64,000 nt of DNA from Enterococcus innesii (GCA_018982785.1 JAHHEN010000002.1:550362-614361), one strand, 5' to 3'; positions 38,956-48,641 are shown, counted from the first letter of the stretch. Numbers and translations: made by a program. Notes: generated from the letters alone by a model not told the origin.

Positions 38956-39282
38956 ATGGATGAGGCATTGACAGATTCGACCTATTTGATTTTATTAGCG
39001 CTTTTAAAGCCAAAACATGGGTATCTCATCATGAAACAGATTGATGACCTAAGCCAAGGGACGTTTGAGATTGGTCCCGCAACGATGTATACGATTTTGA
39101 AAAAGCTTACGAAAAAGGGGTGGATTGATTTAGAAGAAAGCGTTGATCGAAAAAAAATCTATCAAATTACATTAGAAGGAAGACAAATTCTGGAAAAAGA
39201 TATTCAGCGACGCAAATTATTTTATCAAATCGGAGAACAAGTCTTCGAAGCGTTAGGAGGGGATCAAGATGGGCATCAATAA
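38956..39282 (+). CDS. PadR family transcriptional regulator
   Basis: A 108-aa PadR winged-helix protein: LILLALLKPKHGYLIMKQI, then IGPATMYTILKKLTKKGWI (recognition helix and wing), and a C-terminal dimerisation helix. ATG 38956 follows GGAGGA; the longer frame upstream runs through the promoter and terminator and is rejected. It is the first gene of an operon with a DUF2812 protein and an ABC exporter, which it probably represses. Confidence 0.86.
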   Translation: MDEALTDSTYLILLALLKPKHGYLIMKQIDDLSQGTFEIGPATMYTILKKLTKKGWIDLEESVDRKKIYQITLEGRQILEKDIQRRKLFYQIGEQVFEALGGDQDGHQ

Positions 39283-39949
39283 GAAATATCTTCTTTCTCT
39301 TGGCGTCGCCTACTATCCAGAAAAGGAAATGGTTCGTCTGCAAAAACAAGCGTCACTAGGCTGGCATTTTGTGAAGATGAATCGTTTAGGTTTTTTGAAG
39401 TTTATCAAAGGAAAACCAGAAGCGACCAAATATGCAGTGGACTTTTTCGAAGGGGAACCATCTGAGATCGTTGACTACTTAGCGATGTACCAAGCTGGGG
39501 GCTGGACCTACATTAGCAATTATAAAGATCGGTATTTTTATTTTAAAGCGTCACTAGATACACCGGCGATTTTCAGTGATCAAGAAAGCTATCAAGAACG
39601 GATTGATAACGAGACACGTTATTTGATGAAAAAATCGATTCTGTTTTCGGTAATCAGTCTCGCAATACTAGCAGCAATATATTTTATTGCTAGTTATTTC
39701 AATATTCGTACAAATCCGTTTAAATCTTTCGGACTAGGAGTACTCACTGGTCTTGTGTTTATTCCGATTGGTATCGGGGTAACCACGATCATTATGAAAT
39801 TCTTATATAAAAATCGAGCAAGTTATTACAATGAACCAGAGAAACTGGCGAAGCGACAACGGGTAATTCGTGACACAGTCATTTTGATGTTTGTCGGAGC
39901 AATCATTGGTGCCGTTATCGGCTTTTTCTTTAGTGATGTATTTTATTAG
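39269..39949 (+). CDS. DUF2812 domain membrane protein
   Basis: A 226-aa protein overlapping padR by 14 bp. The N-terminal soluble DUF2812 part includes LQKQASLGWHF and YQAGGWTYISNYKDRYFYF. Three C-terminal membrane segments (~residues 123-145, 152-175, 200-222) follow. DUF2812 proteins typically sit beside PadR regulators and ABC exporters, but the function is unknown. Confidence 0.8.
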   Translation: MGINKKYLLSLGVAYYPEKEMVRLQKQASLGWHFVKMNRLGFLKFIKGKPEATKYAVDFFEGEPSEIVDYLAMYQAGGWTYISNYKDRYFYFKASLDTPAIFSDQESYQERIDNETRYLMKKSILFSVISLAILAAIYFIASYFNIRTNPFKSFGLGVLTGLVFIPIGIGVTTIIMKFLYKNRASYYNEPEKLAKRQRVIRDTVILMFVGAIIGAVIGFFFSDVFY

Positions 39950-39966
39950 ACAGGGAAGGTGAGCAT

Positions 39967-40866
39967 GTGTTAGAAGCAAAACAATTAGTAAAAACATTTG
40001 GGGATTATACAGCAGTTGATCATTTATCCTTTACCATCAATGATGGACAGATCATGGGCTTAATTGGTCAAAACGGAGCAGGAAAAACAACGACATTCCG
40101 ATTGATTTTGGATTTCTTGAAAGCCGATCAAGGAGAAGTATTATGGGATGGTCACAAAATTAGTGAAAAAGAATACAATATTATCGGCTATCTGCCAGAA
40201 GAACGCGGCTTGTTTCCAAAAGTCACGATTGAAGATCAATTGATCTACTTCGCGCGTTTACGAGGCAAAAAGAAAGAAGACATCGTACCTAAAATTGACT
40301 ATTGGATGGACAAATTTAAAGTCAAAGGCAAGAAAACTGATAAAGTCAAATCTTTATCAAAAGGAAATCAGCAAAAAGTTCAGCTAATCTCAACATTGAT
40401 CCATGAACCAAAATTAGTGATTTTAGATGAACCGTTTAGTGGCTTAGACCCAGTCAACGCGGAACTGTTGAAAAACGGGATCATTGAACTGAAAGAAAAA
40501 GGCTCTTGCGTCATTTTCTCCAGCCATAATATGGATAATGTAGAAAAAATCTGCGATCACTTGATTATGCTACGAGATGGTCAAACGGTCTTAAACGGAA
40601 AGGTCCATGAAATTCGTGAATCCTTTGGACGAACGAAAGTTTATTTAGAGTCTAATTTGACGAAAGAACAGCTTTTGGCAGTGTCAGGTGTCGAGCAAGT
40701 CATTGCTAGAGAAGACGGCAGCTATGATATTACGATCGCTGATCCTGCAGTAGGAAAAACCTTATTTGATTTAGCGACGGCGGATGGTTATATCCCTATG
40801 TTCAATCAACAACCGCCAACGTTAGAAGAAATCTTTAAGCGGAAGGCAGGAAAAACAAATGAATAA
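39967..40866 (+). CDS. ABC transporter ATP-binding protein
   Basis: A 299-aa NatA-like ATPase: Walker A GLIGQNGAGKTTTFR, signature SLSKGNQQKVQL, Walker B LVILDEPFSGLDP and H-loop FSSHNMDNV. A C-terminal regulatory domain is typical of ABC-2 export systems. Start GTG 39967 follows AGGGAAGGTGAG. The 3' end overlaps the permease gene by 8 bp. Confidence 0.9.
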   Translation: MLEAKQLVKTFGDYTAVDHLSFTINDGQIMGLIGQNGAGKTTTFRLILDFLKADQGEVLWDGHKISEKEYNIIGYLPEERGLFPKVTIEDQLIYFARLRGKKKEDIVPKIDYWMDKFKVKGKKTDKVKSLSKGNQQKVQLISTLIHEPKLVILDEPFSGLDPVNAELLKNGIIELKEKGSCVIFSSHNMDNVEKICDHLIMLRDGQTVLNGKVHEIRESFGRTKVYLESNLTKEQLLAVSGVEQVIAREDGSYDITIADPAVGKTLFDLATADGYIPMFNQQPPTLEEIFKRKAGKTNE

Positions 40867-42112
40867 GTTTTGGGTAATCGCATTAGATGTTTATAAGAAA
40901 AATATCAAATCAATTTCGTTTTTGATTATGATTCTCGTGCCATTTATTGCATCGGGGGCATTTTATCTCATTGGTTATTTTGCTGATGGTATGAACAGTG
41001 TCGATAAAATTGCGGTTTATGCGAATGAACCAGCTATTGCGCAGACTTTTGTGGACCAAAGCGGCGATGATTTTGAATTTGAAATTGTTGACAGCAAAGA
41101 GCAAGGGCAACAACAGCTGGCAGACAAAGATGCCGATGCCTTGTTAGTTATTACTGCTTCAGGGGATACGCTGCAAGGGGAATTATTAAGCGAGTCCTCG
41201 ATGGGGCAAGCTTTAGAGCTGACGATCCAACAGTTATTGACGGGTTTGCAGTCCTCCTTTAGAGCTAGTGAGCTTGGATTGACTGCTGAGCAAGTGGCAG
41301 TCCTTAGTGAAGTCGCACCGCTTGATCGTCAAAAAGTTTCCTTCGATGAGAATGGCGAAATGACACATGGAGAAGACAATACCGCGATGCAATCACTAGT
41401 AAGTATGATCGCAACAATCATCCTCTTTTTCTTTATCATTACTTACGCACAAATCATTGCGCAAGAAATTGCTTCTGAAAAAGGCACACGCATCATGGAA
41501 GTCATTTTGTCTAGTACCCGGGCGCAAACCCATTACTACGCCAAATTGACTGGGGTAATCATGGTTGCAGCGACCCAGCTAGTTGCGTATGTTGCGATTT
41601 TTGGTGGGAGCTATTTCTGGATCAAGGATAACCCAATGGTAAAAGACTTGTTGGCAAACTTTTCGACAGATGGCATTTTTGGTCCTTTCCTGGTGTTTGC
41701 GATCGTTTTCGTCTTCTTAGGAATCTTGATCTATTCTGTCTTGTCAGCCCTTTGCGGGTCGTTAGTGAACAAAGCAGAAGATACGGCGAAAGCCATTATT
41801 CCAGTGACGTATCTTTCATTGGGCGGGTATATGCTAGGAATCGTACTAGGCGGTATGGATCCGCATAACGTTGTTTTACGAGTAACCTCTTATATCCCAT
41901 TCTTGTCCTCGTATATTATGCCAGTACGGCTTGCTAATGATACAGTGGGGATTGGCGGAGCGTTGATTTCAGTAGGGATCCTTGCTGTTACTACGATCGT
42001 TCTGATGCTGGTTTCTGCAAAAATGTACAAATCAAATGTCTTGATCTATAACGACAATGGTATCTTGGCAACGTTGAAACAATCACTAGTGTTAATGAAA
42101 AACGAGAAATAA
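40859..42112 (+). CDS. ABC-2 type permease (NatB-like)
   Basis: A 417-aa membrane protein. One N-terminal membrane segment precedes a large extracytoplasmic domain (~40-180). Five C-terminal segments include the motif EIASEKGTRIMEVILSSTRA, diagnostic for ABC-2/NatB permeases. With the preceding ATPase it forms an exporter for Na+, a drug or a peptide; the substrate is unknown. Confidence 0.88.
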   Translation: MNKFWVIALDVYKKNIKSISFLIMILVPFIASGAFYLIGYFADGMNSVDKIAVYANEPAIAQTFVDQSGDDFEFEIVDSKEQGQQQLADKDADALLVITASGDTLQGELLSESSMGQALELTIQQLLTGLQSSFRASELGLTAEQVAVLSEVAPLDRQKVSFDENGEMTHGEDNTAMQSLVSMIATIILFFFIITYAQIIAQEIASEKGTRIMEVILSSTRAQTHYYAKLTGVIMVAATQLVAYVAIFGGSYFWIKDNPMVKDLLANFSTDGIFGPFLVFAIVFVFLGILIYSVLSALCGSLVNKAEDTAKAIIPVTYLSLGGYMLGIVLGGMDPHNVVLRVTSYIPFLSSYIMPVRLANDTVGIGGALISVGILAVTTIVLMLVSAKMYKSNVLIYNDNGILATLKQSLVLMKNEK

Positions 42113-42115
42113 GCA

Positions 42116-42150
42116 AAACGCCCGATTCTTTTCGTAATCGGGCGTTTTTT
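42116..42150 (+). terminator. terminator of the PadR-ABC operon
   Basis: AAAACGCCCGATT pairs with AATCGGGCGTTTTTT. Confidence 0.9.
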
Positions 42151-42184
42151 ATTGGCTAGAATCTAGAAAACAAGGTGCAAGCCT

Positions 42185-42898
42185 TTAGAATTCCTGCACA
42201 AAAAAGTCGAAGATCGATTGCTCAGAAGGCAACTTGTGAGCGGCTAGCTCAGGATGCCACTGAATACCTAAGATCGGTGCGCCATAGGCGGTGGATTCAA
42301 TGGCTTCAACAACACCATCAGGAGCGGTGGCGGTCACGTTGAAATCATCTGCAACTGTTTTGACTGCTTGGTGATGAAAAGAATTGACGTGATAGGTTGT
42401 GCCTAAAAGAGCAGCCAAACGACTGTCTGCCTTGATTTCCACCCGATGTGTAGGGAATTGAAAGAACGTTGGCAATTGCACGTGTTTGATCGTTGGGTGA
42501 TCGATCAAAGAGAGATCTTGGTACAAACTCCCACCAAATGCGACATTTAGTAACTGCATACCGCGGCAGATTCCAAGGATCGGTTTGTTTTGAGCCACTG
42601 CTTCTTTGATCAATGCCAATTCAAAGACATCACGATCAGGATGAATGCCTTGAATCAAAGGATGAGGATCTTCGCCATAATGGTCAGGGGAGACATCATG
42701 ACCACCGGCTAACAAGAGTTTATCGATTTTGCTGATATAAGTTGCAGCATCTTCCACGACACCCATTGGTAATAATAGGGGAATGCCTTGGGCTTGTTGG
42801 ATATGGGTGACAAAATTTTTGGGTGTATAGGACAACCAATGCTCTGCTTCTTCAATAATTGGTCGTTCATTAGCAGCGATGCCGATAATGGGTTTCAT
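42185..42898 (-). CDS. gamma-glutamyl-gamma-aminobutyrate hydrolase family (class I glutamine amidotransferase-like)
   Basis: A 237-aa PuuD/YvdE-like hydrolase. The nucleophile Cys lies in ILGICRGMQLLNVAFGG, and catalytic His and Glu are in GIQWHPE. Family members cleave gamma-glutamyl bonds. ATG 42898 follows GAAAGG; the longer frame upstream is not supported. It stands alone, without putrescine-pathway neighbours. Confidence 0.87.
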   Translation of the reverse strand: MKPIIGIAANERPIIEEAEHWLSYTPKNFVTHIQQAQGIPLLLPMGVVEDAATYISKIDKLLLAGGHDVSPDHYGEDPHPLIQGIHPDRDVFELALIKEAVAQNKPILGICRGMQLLNVAFGGSLYQDLSLIDHPTIKHVQLPTFFQFPTHRVEIKADSRLAALLGTTYHVNSFHHQAVKTVADDFNVTATAPDGVVEAIESTAYGAPILGIQWHPELAAHKLPSEQSIFDFFVQEF

Positions 42899-42985
42899 TT
42901 GATCAAACCTTTCTACTAGTAAATGAATCGAAATGGATCGAAAAAGAAAAAAGGACACGAGGTCCTTTTATCGATCACCTTCGCT

Positions 42986-43360
42986 TTATTTTTCGCGAAT
43001 AACTTCGATTTTGTAGCCATCAGGATCTTTCACAAAATAGTAAGAAGGAGAAGTTCCTGGTAGTCCTTTCAGGTCAGTGACATCAAATCCAGCCGCTTGG
43101 TGCTTCTCATGAAGCGCTTCTAGATCATCGGTACTGATGGCGATGTGGCCATAGCCGTCGCCTAACTCATAGCCAGGATGGTCATAGTTATATGTCAACT
43201 CTAGCTCGTAGTCATCACCAGGCAATGTTAAGTAAACCAAAGTAAATTGATGTTCAGGAAAATCACGACGGCGAGATTCTTCAAAACCAAAGGCAGTTTG
43301 ATAAAAATCTAGAGAAGCCGTTAAGTCTTTGACGCGGACACAAGTGTGAGCCATTTTCAT
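42986..43360 (-). CDS. gloA: lactoylglutathione lyase (glyoxalase I)
   Basis: A 124-aa glyoxalase I: MAHTCVRVKDLTASLDFYQ, FTLVYLTLPGDDYELELTYNYD, YGHIAISTDDL and YYFVKDPDGYKIEVIRE. The four metal ligands are His5, Glu in LELTYN, His in GHIAI and Glu in KIEVI. It detoxifies methylglyoxal. ATG 43360 follows AAAGGAT. Confidence 0.86.
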   Translation of the reverse strand: MKMAHTCVRVKDLTASLDFYQTAFGFEESRRRDFPEHQFTLVYLTLPGDDYELELTYNYDHPGYELGDGYGHIAISTDDLEALHEKHQAAGFDVTDLKGLPGTSPSYYFVKDPDGYKIEVIREK

Positions 43361-43507
43361 GGGTAAATCATCCTTTCGATCTTGATAGTTGTATGATAAC
43401 ATATTTTCTCATTTTATAACGAATAAAAGATAACAGGGCGTTATTTCCAGCTTGTCCAGACTATTGGCATAGGGTAAAATGGAAAGAAAGTGTTGGTGGA
43501 GGGAATC

Positions 43508-43950
43508 ATGCCAGAAAAGGAAATTGTGTTCGGGGAAAAAGAAGCGGGGAAACCATACTTATCAAGATATGGCGCGTATGTCGTTCTTCCAAATGAAAAA
43601 AATGAAGTGATCTTGGTACAAGCACCCAATGGCGCCTATTTTTTACCAGGCGGTGAAATTGAACCAAATGAGACCAAAGAAGAAGCGATCCAGAGAGAAT
43701 TAATAGAAGAACTTGGATTTGAAGGGGAGATCGCTGCCTATTTAGGAGAAGCAGTTGAATACTTCTATTCACGCCATCGCGATACATTTTACCATCACCC
43801 CGGCTATTTCTATTTAATGACCAAATGGAAAAAGTCTGCGAACCGACAGAAGAAACCAATCAGTTGTCATGGCATACGCCAGAAGAAGCGATTCAGCGAT
43901 TAAAACGCGGCAGTCATAAATGGGCAGTTGAACAATGGTTAGCAAAATAA
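43508..43950 (+). CDS. Nudix hydrolase (frame broken once)
   Basis: After correction a 147-aa Nudix protein. The box FLPGGEIEPNETKEEAIQRELIEELGF is at residues ~43-69. The C-terminal part EKVCEPTEETNQLSWHTPEE to the stop at 43948-43950 is in another frame. A missing A in the A5 run at 43829-43833 causes the shift. ATG 43508 follows GGAGGG. The substrate is unknown. Confidence 0.8.
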
Positions 43951-43991
43951 AAAAGGCAGGCTTCCGATAAAAAGGAAACCTGCCTTTTTTT
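43949..43991 (+). terminator. terminator of the Nudix gene
   Basis: AAAAAAGGCAGG pairs with CCTGCCTTTTTT. It lies between convergent genes and may act both ways. Confidence 0.85.
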
Positions 43992-43995
43992 ACAC

Positions 43996-44814
43996 TTAGT
44001 TATTTGCTAAAACATACTTGTTGATTACTTCTGCCACACCGTCTTCTTCGTTTGAAGCGGTTAGGACATCTGCGGCATTTTTCACATTTTCAGTGGCATT
44101 GGCCATCGCCACTCCGATACCAGCGTATTCCACCATGGTTAAATCATTTTCGTTATCGCCGATCGCCATGACTTCTTCTTGTTTGATGCCTAAGTGCTCC
44201 GCCAATTTTTTGACAGCAGCTCCTTTATGGGCTTGTTTATTTAGGACTTCCAAGAAGTAAGGAGCACTTTTGACCACATTGTAGTTGTCCGTCAAACTGC
44301 TCGGCAATTGTGGGATGATCTGATCCAGTATTTCGGGATCATCGATCATCATCATTTTGATGATATTCAAGTCAGCAGTCATTTCTTCTGGTGTCCGATA
44401 TTTCAATGGCATGTTGACTAAGAAAGCTTCATAAATCGTATAAGGACTGATATCGCGGTTAGCGGTATACATAGTATCTTCGGTTTCTACATGAAGATGA
44501 ACCCCTAATTTTCTCGCAGTCATCTCAACAAAGAGATAGTCGTCTTGGGACAAACCAAATTCAGAGATGATCTCTTGGTTTTTGGTTTTTTGAACCAAAG
44601 AGCCATTATAAGTAATCACGAAATCATTGTCCGTAAATAAGTCTAGTTCCTTTAATAAATCTTGGACACCAGTTAAAGGGCGTCCCGTACACAAAACGAT
44701 GCGTACACCTTGCTTTTCAGCGTCTTTCAATGCCTTGTAAACGGCTGGGGTGATCTTGCGGTCGTTGTTCAACAGGGTGCCATCGATATCGATGGCGATC
44801 AATTTGATACTCAT
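43996..44814 (-). CDS. Cof-type HAD-IIB sugar phosphatase
   Basis: A 272-aa YidA-like phosphatase: motif I AIDIDGTLLNNDRKI with the nucleophile Asp, motif II LCTGRP, motif III Lys in KAHKGAAVKKLAEHLG, motif IV AIGDNENDLTMVEYAG. Substrates are usually sugar phosphates or FMN. It lies 9 bp downstream of the HD phosphohydrolase gene, with AGGAGG before its start. Confidence 0.9.
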   Translation of the reverse strand: MSIKLIAIDIDGTLLNNDRKITPAVYKALKDAEKQGVRIVLCTGRPLTGVQDLLKELDLFTDNDFVITYNGSLVQKTKNQEIISEFGLSQDDYLFVEMTARKLGVHLHVETEDTMYTANRDISPYTIYEAFLVNMPLKYRTPEEMTADLNIIKMMMIDDPEILDQIIPQLPSSLTDNYNVVKSAPYFLEVLNKQAHKGAAVKKLAEHLGIKQEEVMAIGDNENDLTMVEYAGIGVAMANATENVKNAADVLTASNEEDGVAEVINKYVLANN

Positions 44815-44823
44815 AAGTTCCTC

Positions 44824-46194
44824 CTAGTGGCTTGGTTTGATCAAAGCACCATTGCGAATGTGCTTGGCAAACTCTTGATACGTCTCTCCAAATAAATCAT
44901 AGTGATTTTGGATGTTGGGGTCAATCATTTCTTTTGGAAAATAAAAGCGCTGGTCACCTTGGGTTTGTCCTGCTAAGGCTGCAACAAGCTGACTGGCTTG
45001 GGATAATTCCACAAGGGAACCATCTTTTTCCTGTAATTCGATCTGTGTCCGATGTTTGCCTGAAGTCGGCCGATAAAAATCATAAGGCAGATCGAAGCTT
45101 GAATTGATGGCAGTATAATAGCGGGGATTGAAGCCGACTTTTTCCACCAGTCCCTGCATTTCTTCGATCATCGGCAACTGCGTCTCATCGTCAAAGCGGG
45201 CGGATTTCAACGGTTTACGATTTAAGAACCGTTTGGCTAAATCGCTGAGGATCGGATCATTTTCTTCTGTCCATTGGGTAAAGTAGGTATTTAATACGCC
45301 ATCGTCGAGTTTCAAATACTCATCTAAAGTGAATTCTTGTTTTAAAAATGGGAGAAGCAGCTGCGAATGGCCTTGAAACAATTCTGAATCCACTTGATAC
45401 AGTTCTGCAGCTCGATCCAGCAAATGGGCTAAGATCACTTCCATCCCTCGAGAACTAGCATGAAAATAAACTTGCACATACATTTGGTAACGACTGACGA
45501 TGTAGTCCTCCACAGCGTGCATGCCATTCATAGAAAAAGCAATACCGCCTTCATAAGGACGAATCACTCGTAGAATGCGAGTCAGATCAAAGGTGCCGTA
45601 TTCAGTGCCGGTAAAATAAGCATCGCGCAGCAAGTAGTCCATCCGATCAGCATCGATTTGACTGGAAATCATTTGAACGACTTGGGGATTGGGATAGGTT
45701 TTAGTGATAACACTTGCCACCTTCTCAGGAAATCCAGCTTCCACACGATTCAATATCTGATGAACTTCCGTCTCAGGAGAAGTGATGATCGCCACTGTGA
45801 TCGCTTCATGATCCGTATGAAAAATATGCTCAAAGGTGTGGGAGTAGGGTCCGTGGCCCACATCATGAAGCAATGCTGCACACAAGGTCACTAAACGCTC
45901 TTTGTCATCCCAGCCGTTTGGCCCGACTTTTTCAATGGGATAATTGCGTTGGAAAATATCGCAAATGCGGCGGCTGATTTCATAAACCCCCAAGGAGTGA
46001 GAAAAGCGGCTGTGTTCTGCTCCGTGAAAGGTAAAAGAAGCAGTTCCCAGCTGTTTGATGCGTCGTAAACGCTGTACTTCTTTGGAATTGATCAAATCTA
46101 AAATTACTTGGTGCTGTACATGGACATAGTTATGAACGGGGTCACGAAATACTTTTTCTATCGCTAAGGTTTGATATTTATAAGGTAGACTCAT
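44824..46194 (-). CDS. HD domain dNTP triphosphohydrolase-like protein (EF1143/YwfO family)
   Basis: A 456-aa HD-domain protein. Motifs are EVQRLRRIKQLG, HSRFSHSLGVYEI (first His), ALLHDVGHGPYSHTFEH (HD pair) and SQIDADRMDYLLRDAY (final Asp). This matches the Enterococcus faecalis EF1143 dNTPase family. It degrades dNTPs or a related nucleotide. The start overlaps the end of lipL by 17 bp. Confidence 0.87.
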   Translation of the reverse strand: MSLPYKYQTLAIEKVFRDPVHNYVHVQHQVILDLINSKEVQRLRRIKQLGTASFTFHGAEHSRFSHSLGVYEISRRICDIFQRNYPIEKVGPNGWDDKERLVTLCAALLHDVGHGPYSHTFEHIFHTDHEAITVAIITSPETEVHQILNRVEAGFPEKVASVITKTYPNPQVVQMISSQIDADRMDYLLRDAYFTGTEYGTFDLTRILRVIRPYEGGIAFSMNGMHAVEDYIVSRYQMYVQVYFHASSRGMEVILAHLLDRAAELYQVDSELFQGHSQLLLPFLKQEFTLDEYLKLDDGVLNTYFTQWTEENDPILSDLAKRFLNRKPLKSARFDDETQLPMIEEMQGLVEKVGFNPRYYTAINSSFDLPYDFYRPTSGKHRTQIELQEKDGSLVELSQASQLVAALAGQTQGDQRFYFPKEMIDPNIQNHYDLFGETYQEFAKHIRNGALIKPSH

Positions 46195-47013
46195 CGCTAA
46201 ACTCCTTTATTGGTTGGTTTCGCTTTTCCATGCCAGCTAAGCGTTGCTGCATTTGTTCGCTAAGGTTATTTTCTGTCAGCCATTGATCCAGTGATTCAAG
46301 CGGATATAGGGATTGGTCAGAGATCAAGGAAAGCAGGGCTTTTTGCAAGCGGTCAATCACCTCTTGTGTGGTAAACTTACGGCCGAGGGCTGCTTCTAAA
46401 GTGGTCATACTCGCAGGATTGACGGCTGGATAGCCATTCGTACCAAAGCGCTCTTTCAAACCTGCTTGGTAAAAACGACGAACGAGAGAACCGCGGGCTG
46501 GTTGGTCGCCATTGATGCTCAGATACATCATGACAGCCACGCCATCTTTGATCCGTCGTTGTGCTGTACCAGCAATTTTTTTCCATCAATACTCAGGTCA
46601 TAGGTGCCTGGGCAATACGAGTCAGCAATTTCATAAGCCAAAATTGTCTGCTCAGGAAAGGCTGTTTGCAACAATGCTGCCATCATTTCATAGGCGGCAT
46701 CCGTGGTGACAGCCAAGTGTTTAGGGAAAATGAGGGAGACATTCAAAATACCGGTATCATTGATTACACCAAGCCCGCCTGAGTTGCGGATGATCGAGGC
46801 ATAGCCAGCTTCTTTTAAAACCTGCAGACCGTCTGTCAAAAACGGCAACCGGGTATCTTTCATGCCTAAAATCATCGTATCGGACAACTGCCAAAAATGA
46901 CAATAAACTTGTTCCTGTTTGCCAGCAGCTTCGGTGGCAACATCGGTGAAGGCAAACGGCTCATAAGGATTGTGGATACGTGGTAAGGTTTGATCCATTA
47001 CATAGATAGTCAA
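46178..47013 (-). CDS. lipL: lipoyl/octanoyl transferase LipL or lipoate ligase (frame broken once)
   Basis: After correction 278 aa of the BPL/LplA/LipB fold. RNSGGLGVINDTGILNVSLI, SYCPGTYDLSIDG with a probable catalytic Cys, and GKKIAGTAQRRIKDGV resemble LipL (octanoyl-[GcvH] amidotransferase) more than LplA. A missing base in the T7 run at 46576-46582 separates the two halves. It moves octanoyl or lipoyl groups onto E2 subunits of oxo-acid dehydrogenases. Confidence 0.82.
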
Positions 47014-47220
47014 ATCGGTTAAACTCCTTTAAAAATAGCTGTTATCCTTATTATATACGATTCTTGGAAAATTACTTGGAGAAAAGAATGAAAACTTGCT
47101 TTTGTTTTCGTTTTTTATTTTCAATGAAGAAATAGACCAAGGAGAATCAACTGAAATGATTGACAAACGCATAAAAAAAAGCAAGAATGAAACTGAAATC
47201 TTCAAAGGAGGCACACGTAC

Positions 47221-47643
47221 ATGCAAGAATTATCAAAAGGAATCCCAATCTCGATTCATTTAACAACCAATGTACGTCAAGCAGGGGAAACAGAGAACTT
47301 TCTGTTTGATCTGCAAGGACAAGCAGTCAAGATCGGTGATACCTTATATATCCGTTACAAAGAGATCCAGCCAGATGGCACCGACATTCCCGTTACGATG
47401 AAAATCATGCCAGACGGACTGATTCAATTGATTCGCTCAGGGGAAATGCGTATGCGCTTGAAATTTTCTTATAAGGAACGTTTAGAGACGAGCTATCAAA
47501 CCCCGTATGGCTTGATGATGTTCCACACCTTCACCAATCACTTGCACGTTAGTTTGAAAGACCGTCCATACTCGGGAAAGATCGATATCGATTATGATTT
47601 GTTCATGCTGCTGACAAAGTCGGCGAATACAAACTATCTTTAG
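47221..47643 (+). CDS. DUF1934 family protein
   Basis: A 140-aa beta-barrel (YwiB/calycin-like) protein: SIHLTTNVRQAGETENFLFD, then YIRYKEIQPDGTDIPVTMKI and ERLETSYQTPYGLM. The function is unknown; it is usually found upstream of rpoE or argS in Firmicutes, as here. ATG 47221 follows AAAGGAGG. Confidence 0.85.
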   Translation: MQELSKGIPISIHLTTNVRQAGETENFLFDLQGQAVKIGDTLYIRYKEIQPDGTDIPVTMKIMPDGLIQLIRSGEMRMRLKFSYKERLETSYQTPYGLMMFHTFTNHLHVSLKDRPYSGKIDIDYDLFMLLTKSANTNYL

Positions 47644-47681
47644 AATTTACCGCTTGATCAAAGGGAAATTGAAAGAAAAAA

Positions 47682-47710
47682 TTGCAATTTGAGCCGTAAT
47701 TTTGTATGAT
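47682..47710 (+). promoter_or_regulatory. rpoE promoter
   Basis: TTGCAA (47682-47687), a 17-bp spacer and TATGAT (47705-47710) form a good vegetative promoter 32 bp before the start. Confidence 0.7.
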
Positions 47711-47741
47711 TAGGAGTAGACTGTGAAAGGACGTGTCCTGT

Positions 47742-48350
47742 TTGGAAATTAATGTATTTGAAGGTGTAAATAAAAACGAATTGTCGATGATTGAAGTTGC
47801 CCATGCGATTTTAGAGCAGCGCGGTGACGTGATGGATTTTTCTGATTTGGTCAACCAAATCCAAAATTATCTTGAAACATCAGACAGCGAGATTCGTGAT
47901 TCATTGGCGCAGTTTTATACAGACTTGAATATCGACGGTAGTTTTATTTCTTTAGGCGACAATCGTTGGGGCTTACGTTCATGGTACGCCATTGATTCGA
48001 TCGATGAAGAAGTCAACCATGGCATCGAAGACGAGGATGAAGATACACCACGTCGTCGAAAACGTAAAAAAGTCAATGCCTTTATCAACGATGATGAAGA
48101 CGCAATCGATTATAACGATGATGATCCTGAGGATACTGATTTGTCAGATGACGAAGAAGATGATCTCTTTGATGATGATGATGACGAGGATGAAGAAATC
48201 TCGGCATACAATTCAGACTTGCAAGAAATCGGCGCCGACAACAGCACCGATGATGAAGAAGAATTACCTGACAGCATTGAGGAAGATCTCACCATTATCG
48301 ATGACGATGATGAAGATGATTTTGCGGATGAAGAGGAAGAAGAGGAGTAA
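47742..48350 (+). CDS. rpoE: DNA-directed RNA polymerase delta subunit
   Basis: A 202-aa delta factor. The folded HARE-HTH domain (~1-90) includes [20 protein letters not shown] and [21 protein letters not shown] long Asp/Glu-rich disordered tail (~105-202) follows. It improves polymerase recycling and promoter selectivity. TTG 47742 is chosen because AAAGGA is 10 nt upstream and the protein then starts MEINVFEG, as in relatives; GTG 47733 lies 2 nt after that site. Confidence 0.93.
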   Translation: MEINVFEGVNKNELSMIEVAHAILEQRGDVMDFSDLVNQIQNYLETSDSEIRDSLAQFYTDLNIDGSFISLGDNRWGLRSWYAIDSIDEEVNHGIEDEDEDTPRRRKRKKVNAFINDDEDAIDYNDDDPEDTDLSDDEEDDLFDDDDDEDEEISAYNSDLQEIGADNSTDDEEELPDSIEEDLTIIDDDDEDDFADEEEEEE

Positions 48351-48365
48351 TCCTCTTCTTTTTTT
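48338..48365 (+). terminator. terminator of rpoE overlapping its stop codon
   Basis: AGAAGAGGA pairs with TCCTCTTCT across the TAA stop, followed by a T run. The last acidic codons form the stem. Confidence 0.75.
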
Positions 48366-48432
48366 CGCCTTTTGGTTGCAAGCAACTTATAATCGGTGAA
48401 GGACGAGTTCGTCTTCTTACATAGATACAAAT

Positions 48433-48459
48433 AAAAAAAGGAACCGCGTCAGCGGTCCC
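48433..48459 (-). terminator. terminator of the tRNA transcript
   Basis: On the minus strand GGGACCGC pairs with GCGGTTCC, followed by T7. It lies about 55 bp beyond the tRNA 3' end. Confidence 0.75.
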
Positions 48460-48515
48460 TAAGTGCTTTTGAATTATTGATTTGAATCGAGTATACTTGT
48501 AACGAAAAGAAAAAA

Positions 48516-48587
48516 CGCGCCTTGAGGGAATCGAACCCCCGTCTCAAGAACCGGAATCTTACGTGATATCCACTACACTAAAGGCGC
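48516..48587 (-). tRNA. tRNA-Arg (anticodon CCG)
   Basis: A 72-nt cloverleaf on the minus strand. The acceptor GCGCCTT/AAGGCGC has discriminator G. The D arm contains AGTGGAT. The anticodon stem TAAGA/TCTTG encloses loop TTCCGGT with anticodon CCG at positions 34-36, and the T loop TTCGATT is closed by GGGGG/CCCTC. The CCA end is not encoded. It decodes CGG and is transcribed opposite to rpoE and rpoN. Confidence 0.92.
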
Positions 48588-48641
48588 GAAGCACAAATAT
48601 TAGTTTAACCAATTTCAGTGAAAAAAACAAGAGGTAGAATG

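Noticed and set aside
48110..48430. Serine-rich 106-aa protein on the minus strand
   Set aside because: It is the antisense of the Asp/Glu-rich tail of RpoE; the composition is a by-product of GAT/GAA codons.
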